From Devosia sp. Leaf420 (GTDB taxonomy: Bacteria > Pseudomonadota > Alphaproteobacteria > Rhizobiales > Devosiaceae): a DNA stretch of 64,000 bases. Every line of letters begins with the position of its first letter. Position 1 is the stretch's first letter. Positions 8,032-16,871 of this stretch are shown here, piece after piece. The DNA is taken from contig NZ_LMQU01000010.1 in NCBI RefSeq assembly GCF_001425445.1, positions 565,501 through 629,500 on the forward strand, read 5' to 3'. The translations under genes and the position numbers were made by a program. The notes under the pieces are model-generated. The model had not been told where the DNA came from, made no database searches, and was given only the letters and a program-made list of their open reading frames with translations.

Positions 8032-9540
8032 TCAAGCGATTTTCTGCAAGGCTTTCTTCTGCCGTCGCCGAATGACCGAGGAGGGAATGTTCATGCCTTC
8101 TCGATACTTGGCGACCGTCCGGCGCGCCACGTCGATGCCCTGCTCCTTGCGGAGCAGTTCTGCAATCGTGTCGTCCGAAAGGATGTCATTGGCCGGCTCG
8201 GCATCGATCAATTGCTTGATCCGATGGCGCACGGCTTCCGCCGAATGGTCCCCACCGCCGGTCGATGAGGCGAGGGCCGTGGTGAAGAAATACTTCATTT
8301 CGTAGAGCCCGCGCGGGGTCGCCATATATTTGTTCGCGGTGACGCGGCTCACGGTCGACTCATGCATCTCGATTTCTTCGGCGACCATTTTGAGCGTCAT
8401 GGGCTTGAGATGCGCCACACCATGGGTCAGGAACCCGTCCTGTTGCTTGACGATTTCTGCCGCCACCTTGGTAATCGTCTGCGCCCGTTGATCGAGGCTC
8501 TTGGTCAGCCAATTGGCCGTTGCGAGGCAATCGGACAGAAAGCTCTTTTCCGCCGTGTCGCGCGTTTTCTTGGTCACCTCGGCATAATAGACGCGGTTGA
8601 CCAGCACGCGGGGCAGGGTCTCGGTGTTGAGTTCGATCTGCCAGCCGCCATCCGGCCCCGACCGCACGAAAACATCGGGCACGACGGATTCAATCGGCGC
8701 GCTGTCAAAGGCAAGACCGGGCCTGGGATCGAGCAGGCGCAATTCGCCCAGCATATCCGCCAGATCTTCGCGATCGCAGCCGACGATCTTCATCAGCCCT
8801 GCAAGATTATGCTCGGCCACAAGCCCGAGATTTTCGAGCAGCCGCTGCATCATCGGGTCGAGCCGATCGCGCTCGCGCAATTGCAGCGCCATGCATTCGG
8901 AAACGGATCGGGCGAAGATCCCGATGGGATCGCAGGTCTGGAGCGCGCCCAAGACCGCTTCCACATCCCCGAGTTCAGCGCCCAAAAGCTCGGCGACGGC
9001 GTCTAGCTCCACCGTCAAATAGCCCGCTTCATTAAGCCCGTCGATCAGGTGCTGTCCGATCAACCGGTCTGCCGGCGTCCGCAGCAGCATTTGCGCCTGG
9101 GCTTCGAGGTGATCACTGAGCTTGGGTTTGGACGCGACAAACTGATCGAGATCAGGCGCCTCGCCGCCCTCAAAACTGCCGCCGCGATCAGGACCATTGG
9201 TCACCCCGATATCGTGCGGGGCGGCATCGGGAAAAACGTTCTCGACCGCCGTGTCATAGCCCTCGGCGATTTCGGCCGCATCCTTGGTCCGCTCGCCTTG
9301 CGCGACGGTATCTTCATAGGCGCTGAGCTCAGTCTGCCGATCCGGAACCTCGACGGGCTCGGCGTCGCTGCCCTCCGATCCATCCTCGCGCTCGAGCAAT
9401 GGATTACGCAGGAGTTCCAGGTCGACGAAATCATTGAGTTCGAGGTGGCTCAACTGCAGCAGCTTGATAGACTGCATCAGCTGCGGCGTCAGCGTCAGGC
9501 TTTGGGCCTGGCGAAACTCCAGCCGCGGCGAAAGTGCCAT
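8032..9540 (-). CDS. rpoN: RNA polymerase sigma-54 factor
   Basis: Sigma-54 (502 residues), which directs RNA polymerase to -24/-12 promoters and needs AAA+ activators, classically for nitrogen metabolism. The glutamine- and leucine-rich region I is at the N-terminus (QAQSLTLTPQLMQSIKLLQLS). An acidic region II follows, then the core-binding and DNA-binding domains. The RpoN box ARRTVAKYRE lies close to the C-terminus. The ATG at 9540 opens with the family-typical MALSPRLEFRQ. It lies 108 bp downstream of lptB, the usual arrangement in Proteobacteria. Confidence 0.97.
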   Translation of the reverse strand: MALSPRLEFRQAQSLTLTPQLMQSIKLLQLSHLELNDFVDLELLRNPLLEREDGSEGSDAEPVEVPDRQTELSAYEDTVAQGERTKDAAEIAEGYDTAVENVFPDAAPHDIGVTNGPDRGGSFEGGEAPDLDQFVASKPKLSDHLEAQAQMLLRTPADRLIGQHLIDGLNEAGYLTVELDAVAELLGAELGDVEAVLGALQTCDPIGIFARSVSECMALQLRERDRLDPMMQRLLENLGLVAEHNLAGLMKIVGCDREDLADMLGELRLLDPRPGLAFDSAPIESVVPDVFVRSGPDGGWQIELNTETLPRVLVNRVYYAEVTKKTRDTAEKSFLSDCLATANWLTKSLDQRAQTITKVAAEIVKQQDGFLTHGVAHLKPMTLKMVAEEIEMHESTVSRVTANKYMATPRGLYEMKYFFTTALASSTGGGDHSAEAVRHRIKQLIDAEPANDILSDDTIAELLRKEQGIDVARRTVAKYREGMNIPSSVIRRRQKKALQKIA

Positions 9541-9648
9541 CTATTCAACCTCTTGGCCCACTAATCATGCCCTCTCGGGCGGCTTCCCGAGGCGCACCAT
9601 GACGCAATTCGTTTTTGAGGGCAAGTTCCGTGCCAGTTGAAGTGTGTA

Positions 9649-10395
9649 CTAGAACTGAAAATTTTCGCCGAGATAGACGCGGCGTGCGTCGGGGTCCGCC
9701 GAAATTGTTTCGGGCTTACCCTGGATCATCACCGAACCGCCATGGATCACATAGGCCCGATCCACCAGCCCAAGCGTCTCGCGCACCGCGTGATCGGTGA
9801 TCAGCACGCCGATGCCGCGTTGGGTCAACTGCCGCACAAGACCCTTCACTTCTGCCACGGCAATGGGATCGACGCCGGCAAAGGGTTCATCAAGCAGCAT
9901 GAAGATCGGCTCGGCCGCCAGCGCGCGCGCAATTTCCACGCGCCGCCGCTCGCCACCCGAGAGCGAAAGCGCATTGGATTTGGCAAGATGGGAAATCGAA
10001 AACTCGTCGAGCAACTGCCTGAGCCGCTGCTTGCGCTCGGCCCGTCCGCGCACCGTGTTTTCAAGGATCGCAAGGATATTGCCCTCGACCGTCATACCGC
10101 GAAAGATCGACGGCTCCTGCGGCAGATATCCGATCCCCAATTGCCCGCGTTGAAACAGCGGCAAATGGGTGATGTCATTGCCATCGAGCTGGATTTTCCC
10201 TGCATCGGGCCGCACGAGCCCCATGATCATCGTGAAAACCGTGGTCTTGCCCGCCCCATTGGGCCCTAAAAGCCCGACAGCTTCGCCCCGCCGCACCGCG
10301 AGCGAGACGTCGCGCACCACCGCTCGCTTGCCAAAGCTCTTGGCAAGGCCCTGGGCAACCAGCCAGCCGGATTGATCGAGACGCGTCTGGCTCAT
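9649..10395 (-). CDS. lptB: LPS export ABC transporter ATP-binding protein
   Basis: Cytoplasmic ATPase (248 residues) of the LptB2FG complex, which pulls lipopolysaccharide out of the inner membrane and pushes it along the LptC-LptA bridge. Walker A is GPNGAGKTT, the Q-loop lies around YLPQEPSIFR, the signature is LSGGERRRVEIARAL, and Walker B with its Glu is FMLLDEPFAGVDP. The H-loop is ITDHAVRET. The start codon overlaps the lptA stop by 4 nt, indicating coupled translation. LptF and LptG are not in the window. Confidence 0.96.
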   Translation of the reverse strand: MSQTRLDQSGWLVAQGLAKSFGKRAVVRDVSLAVRRGEAVGLLGPNGAGKTTVFTMIMGLVRPDAGKIQLDGNDITHLPLFQRGQLGIGYLPQEPSIFRGMTVEGNILAILENTVRGRAERKQRLRQLLDEFSISHLAKSNALSLSGGERRRVEIARALAAEPIFMLLDEPFAGVDPIAVAEVKGLVRQLTQRGIGVLITDHAVRETLGLVDRAYVIHGGSVMIQGKPETISADPDARRVYLGENFQF

Positions 10396-10850
10396 TGCGA
10401 GGTGAAAACCCCGGTCACCCGGCCACCCTGCTTGGCGGTAAAGGTCGAGACATTGGTTTCGAGATTGACCACCAGTTCCTCGGCATTGACCGTGCCGCCG
10501 GAATTGGTGACCTTCACATTGCCCGTCAGCCGCATCAACTGATCGCTGGGGGTAAAGACGGCCCGTTCGCCCGTCGCGTTCTGGTCATCGGTTTCGATGC
10601 GCACATTGCCCGTGGCTTCGAATGTCTTGATGTCGCTTGTGCCGCCTTCGCCATAAGAAGCGACGACCTTATCGGCCCAGACATTGGCAGTGGGGTGCTT
10701 GACCACCACATTGCCGGTGAACACCGCCTGCTGCGCCGATTCTTCGACCGTAAACGTGTCGGCCGAAATTTCGACCGGAGTCTGCGCCAATGCAGCCGGC
10801 GCCAGCATCAGCGCCACAACGGCAGCAAGACCAAAGCTTTTGAGACGCAT
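10392..10850 (-). CDS. lptA: LPS transport periplasmic protein LptA
   Basis: Periplasmic OstA/LptA-type bridge protein (152 residues) linking inner-membrane LptC to outer-membrane LptD. A signal peptide is evident (MRLKSFGLAAVVALMLAPAALA, cleavage near residue 22). The mature protein is a beta-jellyroll with the repeated VFTGNVVVKHPTANVWADKVVASY pattern and RLTGNVKVTNSGGTVNAEEL. The ATG overlaps the lptC stop by a single base, and the 3' end overlaps lptB. Family assignment is secure from fold-type repeats and context. Confidence 0.93.
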   Translation of the reverse strand: MRLKSFGLAAVVALMLAPAALAQTPVEISADTFTVEESAQQAVFTGNVVVKHPTANVWADKVVASYGEGGTSDIKTFEATGNVRIETDDQNATGERAVFTPSDQLMRLTGNVKVTNSGGTVNAEELVVNLETNVSTFTAKQGGRVTGVFTSQ

Positions 10851-11482
10851 TAATGATTTTCCCCGGGCGTTGAGGGCAAGGTGACGATCGCGTTGTTAAA
10901 TGTCCAGCGGCCAAGTTCGGCTTCGTGCACCATGCCCTTGGCCCGGATCGTCGTGCCATCGGCATAGTCGATCGATACTGCGCCCTGCGTGGTCAAAGTC
11001 TGGCTTAGCCAATCAAACACCGAATCGACCAGCCGGCCCGAAGTTCCGCTCGAATCGCCGATATCGGTCGCCCCTTCGATCACCACCTGCTGGTGGATCG
11101 TGTCGAGCACGCCCCGGCTTGCTGACGCTTCGCGGCGCAGACCGTCATTGCGGTTGACCTCGACGCGGGCATTGGCCAATTCGATGAGATCGGTGTTTTC
11201 GATTTTCGCTTCGGCTTGTTCGGCCCAGACGCGATAGGTCGAGCCATCCGACATGGTCCCGGCATATTCTGGCGCCTCGACCCGGACGCGGTCCTGATCG
11301 ATGGTGATGGTGCCAATGCCATATCGCGCGCCAAAGCTCGATATCGCGATCTGAATCAGCAATATCGCGAGAATGACGAGACCGGCAGCGGGCACCGCGA
11401 ACCGCATAAGTCCGACCATGCGATTCCGGCGCATCAAGCGCCGGTAATGTCGAGACCGCTCTGAGCCGTCCGCCGTCGCCAC
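10850..11482 (-). CDS. lptC: LPS export system protein LptC
   Basis: Bitopic inner-membrane protein (210 residues) that receives LPS from LptB2FG and passes it to LptA. A basic N-terminus (RHYRRLMRRNRMVGLMR) is followed by one membrane helix, FAVPAAGLVILAILLIQIAI (about residues 28-47), and a periplasmic beta domain. It uses a GTG start at 11482. It follows rnd by 9 nt and overlaps lptA by one base. LptC diverges quickly in sequence, so the name leans on position and topology. Confidence 0.9.
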   Translation of the reverse strand: MATADGSERSRHYRRLMRRNRMVGLMRFAVPAAGLVILAILLIQIAISSFGARYGIGTITIDQDRVRVEAPEYAGTMSDGSTYRVWAEQAEAKIENTDLIELANARVEVNRNDGLRREASASRGVLDTIHQQVVIEGATDIGDSSGTSGRLVDSVFDWLSQTLTTQGAVSIDYADGTTIRAKGMVHEAELGRWTFNNAIVTLPSTPGENH

Positions 11483-11491
11483 GCTCGGACC

Positions 11492-12106
11492 TCAGCTATG
11501 CGCAAAAATGTCGGTTTCCTGCCAGCCCAGCAGGTCGAGCGCACAACGCGTTTTGACGAAATCAAAGCAGGATTGCGCCAGTTCCATCCGGTTTTCACGC
11601 TTCAACATGCGATCGAGATGGCGCTTCAGATCGTGGAGATACAATACGTCCGAGGCAGCATAATCGAGCTGCGCATCGCTGAGCTTTTCATTGCCCCAGT
11701 CTGAGCTCTGCTGCTGCTTGGAAAGATCGACATTGAGCAACTCGCGTGCCAATTCCTTGAGCCCGTGCCGGTCGGTATAGGTCCGCACGAGGCGCGAAGC
11801 GATCTTGGTGCAATAGATCGGTCCGGTCACGACGCCAAAACGTTGCTGCAACACAGCGACATCGAAGCGTGCATAGTGAAAGATCTTGGTGACGCCGGGA
11901 TCGGTGAGCAGTTTGACGAGGTTCGGCGCCTCGGCCGGATCCTTGGGCAGTTGAATGATGTCAGCGCTGCCATCGCCCGGCGACAGCTGCACGAGACAGA
12001 GCCGGTCGCGATGCGGATTGAGGCCCATGGTTTCGGTGTCGATAGCGACTTCGCGGCCGTAATTATTCAGGTTGGGCAGATCGCCGCGATGCACTCGAAT
12101 AGCCAT
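11492..12106 (-). CDS. rnd: Ribonuclease D-like 3'-5' exonuclease
   Basis: DEDD-family 3'-5' exoribonuclease (204 residues), acting in tRNA or rRNA 3'-end trimming. Exonuclease motif I is VAIDTETMGLNP, motif II is in KIFHYARFDVAVLQ and motif III is DAQLDYAASDVLYLHDL, so the DEDDy catalytic set is intact. It is only about half the length of E. coli RNase D because the HRDC domains are missing, the usual short alphaproteobacterial form. The ATG at 12106 (MAIRVHRGDLP) is preferred over a GTG at 12118. It heads the lpt-rpoN operon. Confidence 0.9.
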   Translation of the reverse strand: MAIRVHRGDLPNLNNYGREVAIDTETMGLNPHRDRLCLVQLSPGDGSADIIQLPKDPAEAPNLVKLLTDPGVTKIFHYARFDVAVLQQRFGVVTGPIYCTKIASRLVRTYTDRHGLKELARELLNVDLSKQQQSSDWGNEKLSDAQLDYAASDVLYLHDLKRHLDRMLKRENRMELAQSCFDFVKTRCALDLLGWQETDIFAHS

Positions 12107-12204
12107 GGTTGTTCCCACTCTTCGTCTTGGTCATTCCTTGGCACAGCAAGACGGCGATGGAAAGGCACCGGCGATAAGCAAGAATTGCTCAACCTTGCCG
12201 AAGG

Positions 12205-12230
12205 GTCATATCAAGATTTCTTTATATGAC
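12205..12230. promoter_or_regulatory. 26-bp near-perfect palindrome upstream of metK
   Basis: Left arm GTCATATCAAGA, two central T, right arm TCTTTATATGAC. Eleven of the twelve pairs match. It lies in the rnd-metK divergent gap, about 80 bp before the metK GTG. Size and AAGA/TCTT core look like an ArsR-type operator; as I recall, the SAH-responsive regulator SahR uses sites of this type on methionine-cycle genes. No ArsR gene is in the window. Confidence 0.6.
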
Positions 12231-12312
12231 GCTTGACCGCAAACAGGACGAATGTCACAAAACCGCTAGTTTTGGCCATTTTGGCCCATTTTCTGCATTC
12301 TGGAGCCGCCGC

Positions 12313-13569
<1,257 letters not shown>

Positions 13570-13589
13570 TCCTCGCTTTGGATTGACGC

Positions 13590-13632
13590 AAGGCCTCTTT
13601 TCCGCGATGCGGGGAGAGGCCTTCGCTTTTTT
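13590..13632 (+). terminator. Intrinsic terminator after metK
   Basis: AAGGCCTCT and AGAGGCCTT arms enclose a GC-rich inner loop and are followed by CGC and six T. It sits between metK and trmB and ends only 14 nt before the trmB ATG, so trmB is expressed by read-through or from a promoter inside this stretch. Confidence 0.82.
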
Positions 13633-13646
13633 GAAATTGTTCTGCC

Positions 13647-14351
13647 ATGACCGACCACCAGCTTCCCAAAACTCGCGATGGCGAACAGCGCGCCTTTTTT
13701 GGCCGCCGCTCCGGAAAGAAGCTGCATGGCGGGCAGAAGGCTCAGGTAGATCAAGCCCTGCCCGAGCTTGAAATCACGCTGGGCGAACAGTTTGATCCTA
13801 AGACCCTGTTCCCGGAAGCCAAGCGCATCGTCATCGAGATCGGCTATGGCGGTGGCGAGCATCTGGCGCGCAAGGCGACCGAAGAACCAGAAACCGGCTT
13901 TATCGGCTGCGAGGTTTTTACGGGCGGCATCGGCAAGATGGTCCAGGCCATCCTTGCGAACGGCATCGAAAACGTCCGCCTCTTCACCGATGATGCGCTA
14001 AAACTTCTCGTGACGCTGCCCGATGCCAGCGTCGACGCGGTCTATCTCCTTTATCCCGATCCCTGGCCCAAAACGCGCCACCATAAGCGTCGCTTCGTCT
14101 CGCCAGTGACGCTCAAGGAACTCGCCCGCGTCATCCGTCCGGGCGGCACGTTCCACTTTGCCAGCGATATCGAAGACTATGCCGATTGGACCCTGGCCCA
14201 CATCGTGCGCGAGCCGCTCTTCACCTTTGCTCCTTACGCGCCCGGCAGTTGGCATACGCCTTATCCCGGCTGGCAGCCGACGCGCTACGAGCAAAAGGCC
14301 CGTCGAGAGGGGCGCCTTATCAGCTTTTATTTCACCTTCTTCAGGCGCTGA
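13647..14351 (+). CDS. trmB: tRNA (guanine-N7-)-methyltransferase
   Basis: SAM-dependent enzyme (234 residues) that makes m7G46 in the tRNA variable loop. The SAM-binding glycine loop is IVIEIGYGGGEHL, the acidic residue following is in GFIGCEVFTGGI, and the family signature is YLLYPDPWPKTRHHKRRFV (catalytic Asp in PDPWPK). The C-terminal TRYEQKARREGRLISFYF is also typical. It follows metK, which makes its methyl donor, though a terminator lies between them. Confidence 0.95.
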   Translation: MTDHQLPKTRDGEQRAFFGRRSGKKLHGGQKAQVDQALPELEITLGEQFDPKTLFPEAKRIVIEIGYGGGEHLARKATEEPETGFIGCEVFTGGIGKMVQAILANGIENVRLFTDDALKLLVTLPDASVDAVYLLYPDPWPKTRHHKRRFVSPVTLKELARVIRPGGTFHFASDIEDYADWTLAHIVREPLFTFAPYAPGSWHTPYPGWQPTRYEQKARREGRLISFYFTFFRR

Positions 14352-14481
14352 TCGTTTCGTTTCGGCGAACGCCGAGTTCGGAATGCTGCCCTCTTCCGTT
14401 TTGGCAAAAACTTCCCATATCGGCAACACGCCGCCGTGAAGACCACTCCGGCCTTTGATTGACTGGCCTCGGAGCCCAAAC

Positions 14482-14850
14482 ATGTCCGTACCGCTTTCCC
14501 TTTCGTCCCAAGACAGGGCTCTCTTGGAATTGCGGGCGGGGAAATGGACTTTGGTCGTCGTCTCGGAATTGCGTGCTGGCACATTGCGCTTCAATGAAAT
14601 TCGCCGTTCCCTCGCCGGCATTTCTCAGAAGACCTTGTCGTCCACTTTGCGCGAACTTGAGCGCGATGGTTTTATTTCGCGCACCGCTTTTGCCACCATT
14701 CCGCCGCGCGTCGATTATGCGCTGACCGAACTCGGGCTTGATCTCCTAGACCTCGTCGATTCTTTCCAGACATTTGTGCTGCGCAACCGCGAGGCTATGG
14801 AAGCCGCCCGGGATAATTTCGACCGGATCAGCGGCGCCACTATCGATTGA
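14482..14850 (+). CDS. HxlR-family transcriptional regulator
   Basis: A winged-helix regulator of 122 residues. The family pattern is clear: LRAGKWTLVVVSELRAGTLRFNEIRRSLAGISQKTLSSTLRELERDGFISR, then PPRVDYALTELGLDLLDLV. The N-terminal cysteine found in redox-sensing members is absent, so a non-thiol signal is likely. The ATG at 14482 has GGAG seven bases upstream; the frame is open to 14455. Its neighbours (trmB, a convergent secreted protein) give no target, and HxlR genes usually control an adjacent gene, which is not obvious here. Confidence 0.85.
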   Translation: MSVPLSLSSQDRALLELRAGKWTLVVVSELRAGTLRFNEIRRSLAGISQKTLSSTLRELERDGFISRTAFATIPPRVDYALTELGLDLLDLVDSFQTFVLRNREAMEAARDNFDRISGATID

Positions 14851-14863
14851 TCTTCAAGCTTCG

Positions 14864-14888
14864 GGCGCTGCCGATGATCGGCAGCGCC
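14864..14888. terminator. Perfect 12-bp inverted repeat between convergent genes
   Basis: GGCGCTGCCGAT and ATCGGCAGCGCC arms separated by one base lie between the HxlR gene and the convergent secreted-protein gene. No T-tract follows on either strand, so it could be a poor bidirectional terminator or a repeat unit. Confidence 0.5.
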
Positions 14889-14911
14889 AGGAGCGTCAGA
14901 CGCTTCAGTCT

Positions 14912-15196
14912 TTAGATGGAGACTGGGGCCAGCGTATCGGCATCAAAGAACTGCATGGCCTGAGTGCCGTCTTCCTTGGTCACGAAAGCACGCACGAGAC
15001 CATTCCAGTCTTCGACGGACGTTGCCTTGATGCCCTTTTCGTTGAGGCGGGCAAGGGTGTAGTCGTTGGCGACTTCGTCGGTCAGGTAGCTCTTGTCATT
15101 ATTGCTGTCGCCAAGGCTGGTGGCGGCAAAGCTTGGTGCGGCAGCGCCGGCAACGAGGGCAATGGCGGTCAGGGCGAGCATGGTGTTCTTGATCAT
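14912..15196 (-). CDS. Small exported protein of unknown function
   Basis: A 94-residue protein with a Sec signal peptide (MIKNTMLALTAIALVAGAAAPSFA, cleavage near residue 24). The mature part of about 70 residues includes LTDEVANDYTLARLNEKGIKATSVEDWNGLVRAFV and contains no cysteine, so it looks like a small folded periplasmic protein. I do not recognise the family. The start at 15196 is supported by the signal peptide and an AAAGGA site; a longer frame to 15292 is not. Its ribosome-binding site lies in a 9-bp hairpin (15199-15225), hinting at translational control. Confidence 0.8.
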   Translation of the reverse strand: MIKNTMLALTAIALVAGAAAPSFAATSLGDSNNDKSYLTDEVANDYTLARLNEKGIKATSVEDWNGLVRAFVTKEDGTQAMQFFDADTLAPVSI

Positions 15197-15198
15197 TT

Positions 15199-15225
15199 GG
15201 AGTGTTCCTTTCGTTTGAACACTCC
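15199..15225 (-). promoter_or_regulatory. Hairpin enclosing the ribosome-binding site of the 14912-15196 gene
   Basis: In the minus-strand transcript GGAGTGTTC and GAACACTCC form a perfect 9-bp stem ending two bases before the ATG. The AAAGGA ribosome-binding sequence straddles the loop and the 3' arm, so folding would hide it. It could be a thermosensor, a small-RNA target or a protein-binding site. Confidence 0.55.
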
Positions 15226-15415
15226 AGAAATAGGCCCCCAAAATCTGTCTCCAAGAAACGAAATGACGATTTTTCGCTCTTGTATTTCCCAAATTGGGTA
15301 TGACGGTTTTTCAAGTGAAATCAGGTGTTTATAAGGATACCCGGTCACCGGATGGATACTGGCTTACCTGCCGGTGCGTGCCGCGCGATGGCTTGCCCAC
15401 CTGATAGTAACAGGC

Positions 15416-16657
15416 TCACAAAAACTGCAGTTCGAGCGCGTTGGGACGGCGCAGGACGATGCGTCCTTCCCAGCTCATCGCCGCATCGGGAATTTCAAGC
15501 GTCACCACATCAGGCACATCGAGCCCGCTGGCTATATGCACTTCCGCGCCATCGTCCCAGAGGGCGCGCACGCTGCAATCGCACGAAAAATTCTGCCTTC
15601 GAAGAACGAGCCGTCCTGCCTTCAAGACCCGCTGGCGCTCCACAGGTTTGGTCGTGGCAAGCGTCCCGGTCCAGGCCACAACGCGGTCGCGCCCGTTTCG
15701 CTTTGCGTCATAAAGCGCTTCGTCAGCCTTGATTAGAAGGCTTTCGAGATCGTCTCGGCCCGGATCGAGCGCGGCAACGCCGAAACTTGCGGTGACTTGG
15801 AATGGTGGCTGGCTGCCGGGGAATTGTAAGGCGCTGACAGCAAGCCTGAGCTTTTCCGCCACAGCCAGAGCTGAGTTGATATCGGCTCCTGGGAGGACGA
15901 GGGCAAATTCTTCGCCACCGAGCCGCCCCACGATATCGCTCTGCCGCGGTGTCGCTGCCGCAACTTCGCTTATGGCCTTGAGCACCATGTCGCCGGCCGC
16001 ATGCCCGTAGGTATCATTGATCGTCTTGAAATGATCGATGTCGAAGCTGATGGCGCTGAGGGTGCTGCGATGCCGTCGCGCAAGTTCGACGAAGCGCTCC
16101 GCTTCCTCCTTGAACGCGCGGCGGGTACTGAGCCCTGTCAACCCGTCGGTGCTGGCAAGACGGCGCAACTCGATCTCGTCCATGACGATTTCGGCCAATT
16201 CCTCAAGAATCGCAACATCCTTCTCGGAAAAGTTCCGCGGGCCAGAATCCATGGCGCAGACCGTTCCGATATTGTGCCCGTCCGGCGTGCGGATCGGTGT
16301 GCCAGCGTAAAAGCGCACATTGGGATCCCCGGTCACATAGGGATTGTCGCGAAACCGGTCGTCCTCTGTCAGGTCCCGAACCACCAGTGCCTGTTTTTCG
16401 CGAATCGCCTGATTGCAAAAGCTGTTGCTCAAAGCGACCTCTGTGAAATCGAGCCCACGCCCCGCTTTGATCCATTGCCTGTGCGCATCGATCAGCGAGA
16501 CGGCGGAGGTCGTCACCCCGAAAATCATCTGGACCAGCCGCGCCACCCGGTCGAAGGCCGGTTCTGGCGGAGTATCGAGAATATCGTAGCGGGCAAGGGC
16601 CTTCAGCCGATCCTCTTCGCTCCCAGGCGGATTTGAGAAGGAACTGGCGTTGGACAT
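15416..16657 (-). CDS. GAF-GGDEF diguanylate cyclase with a PilZ-like tail
   Basis: A 413-residue soluble signalling protein. A GAF sensor covers about residues 20-155 (RLKALARYDILDTPPEPAFDR, then GTPIRTPDGHNIGTVCAMD). A GGDEF domain covers about 165-330, with an intact active site GGEEF (247-251) and an RQSD inhibitory site (238-241) five residues before it. This predicts synthesis of cyclic di-GMP with product inhibition. Residues about 338-413 resemble a PilZ domain (ERQRVLKAGRLVLRRQ, then CDCSVRALWDDGAEV and a final ALELQFL), but the DxSxxG motif is lost (ALWDDG), so nucleotide binding there is doubtful. The ATG at 16657 fits the GAF start. Confidence 0.88.
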   Translation of the reverse strand: MSNASSFSNPPGSEEDRLKALARYDILDTPPEPAFDRVARLVQMIFGVTTSAVSLIDAHRQWIKAGRGLDFTEVALSNSFCNQAIREKQALVVRDLTEDDRFRDNPYVTGDPNVRFYAGTPIRTPDGHNIGTVCAMDSGPRNFSEKDVAILEELAEIVMDEIELRRLASTDGLTGLSTRRAFKEEAERFVELARRHRSTLSAISFDIDHFKTINDTYGHAAGDMVLKAISEVAAATPRQSDIVGRLGGEEFALVLPGADINSALAVAEKLRLAVSALQFPGSQPPFQVTASFGVAALDPGRDDLESLLIKADEALYDAKRNGRDRVVAWTGTLATTKPVERQRVLKAGRLVLRRQNFSCDCSVRALWDDGAEVHIASGLDVPDVVTLEIPDAAMSWEGRIVLRRPNALELQFL

Positions 16658-16810
16658 GCAAAGCTCCAAGGCTCGGGGCAGCAAAGTGAGCCGCACTTTT
16701 GTTTGATGTCAGCATATTAGGCCAATGTTGCGCACCTTGGTACCCGTCGCGACAAAGGCCGACCCTTGCCACAAGCAGCATTGCGGTCTATATGGACGTC
16801 AACATCGTTG

Positions 16811-16853
16811 CTCTCATTGAGAGGGTGGGCGCCGGACCGGCCCCGCTCTTTTT
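16811..16853 (+). promoter_or_regulatory. Possible attenuator in the rimP-nusA-infB leader
   Basis: CTCTC (16811-16815) can pair with GAGAG (16819-16823). The same AGAG (16820-16823) can instead pair with CTCT (16846-16849) to close a GC-rich hairpin followed by TTTTT, 18 nt before rimP. Mutually exclusive folds suggest transcription attenuation. NusA is known to autoregulate its operon in E. coli; the fold here was drawn by eye. Confidence 0.45.
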
Positions 16854-16871
16854 GCTTATCTGGGACCCCAA

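Noticed and set aside
12226..12312. ATG at 12226 in frame with metK
   Set aside because: It would add 29 residues without similarity and lies inside the palindromic operator. GTG at 12313 has GGAG and the family N-terminus.
12107..12312. SAM riboswitch before metK
   Set aside because: I looked for SAM-II and SAM/SAH consensus elements and did not find them; the large palindrome is the only strong signal. An Rfam search would settle it.
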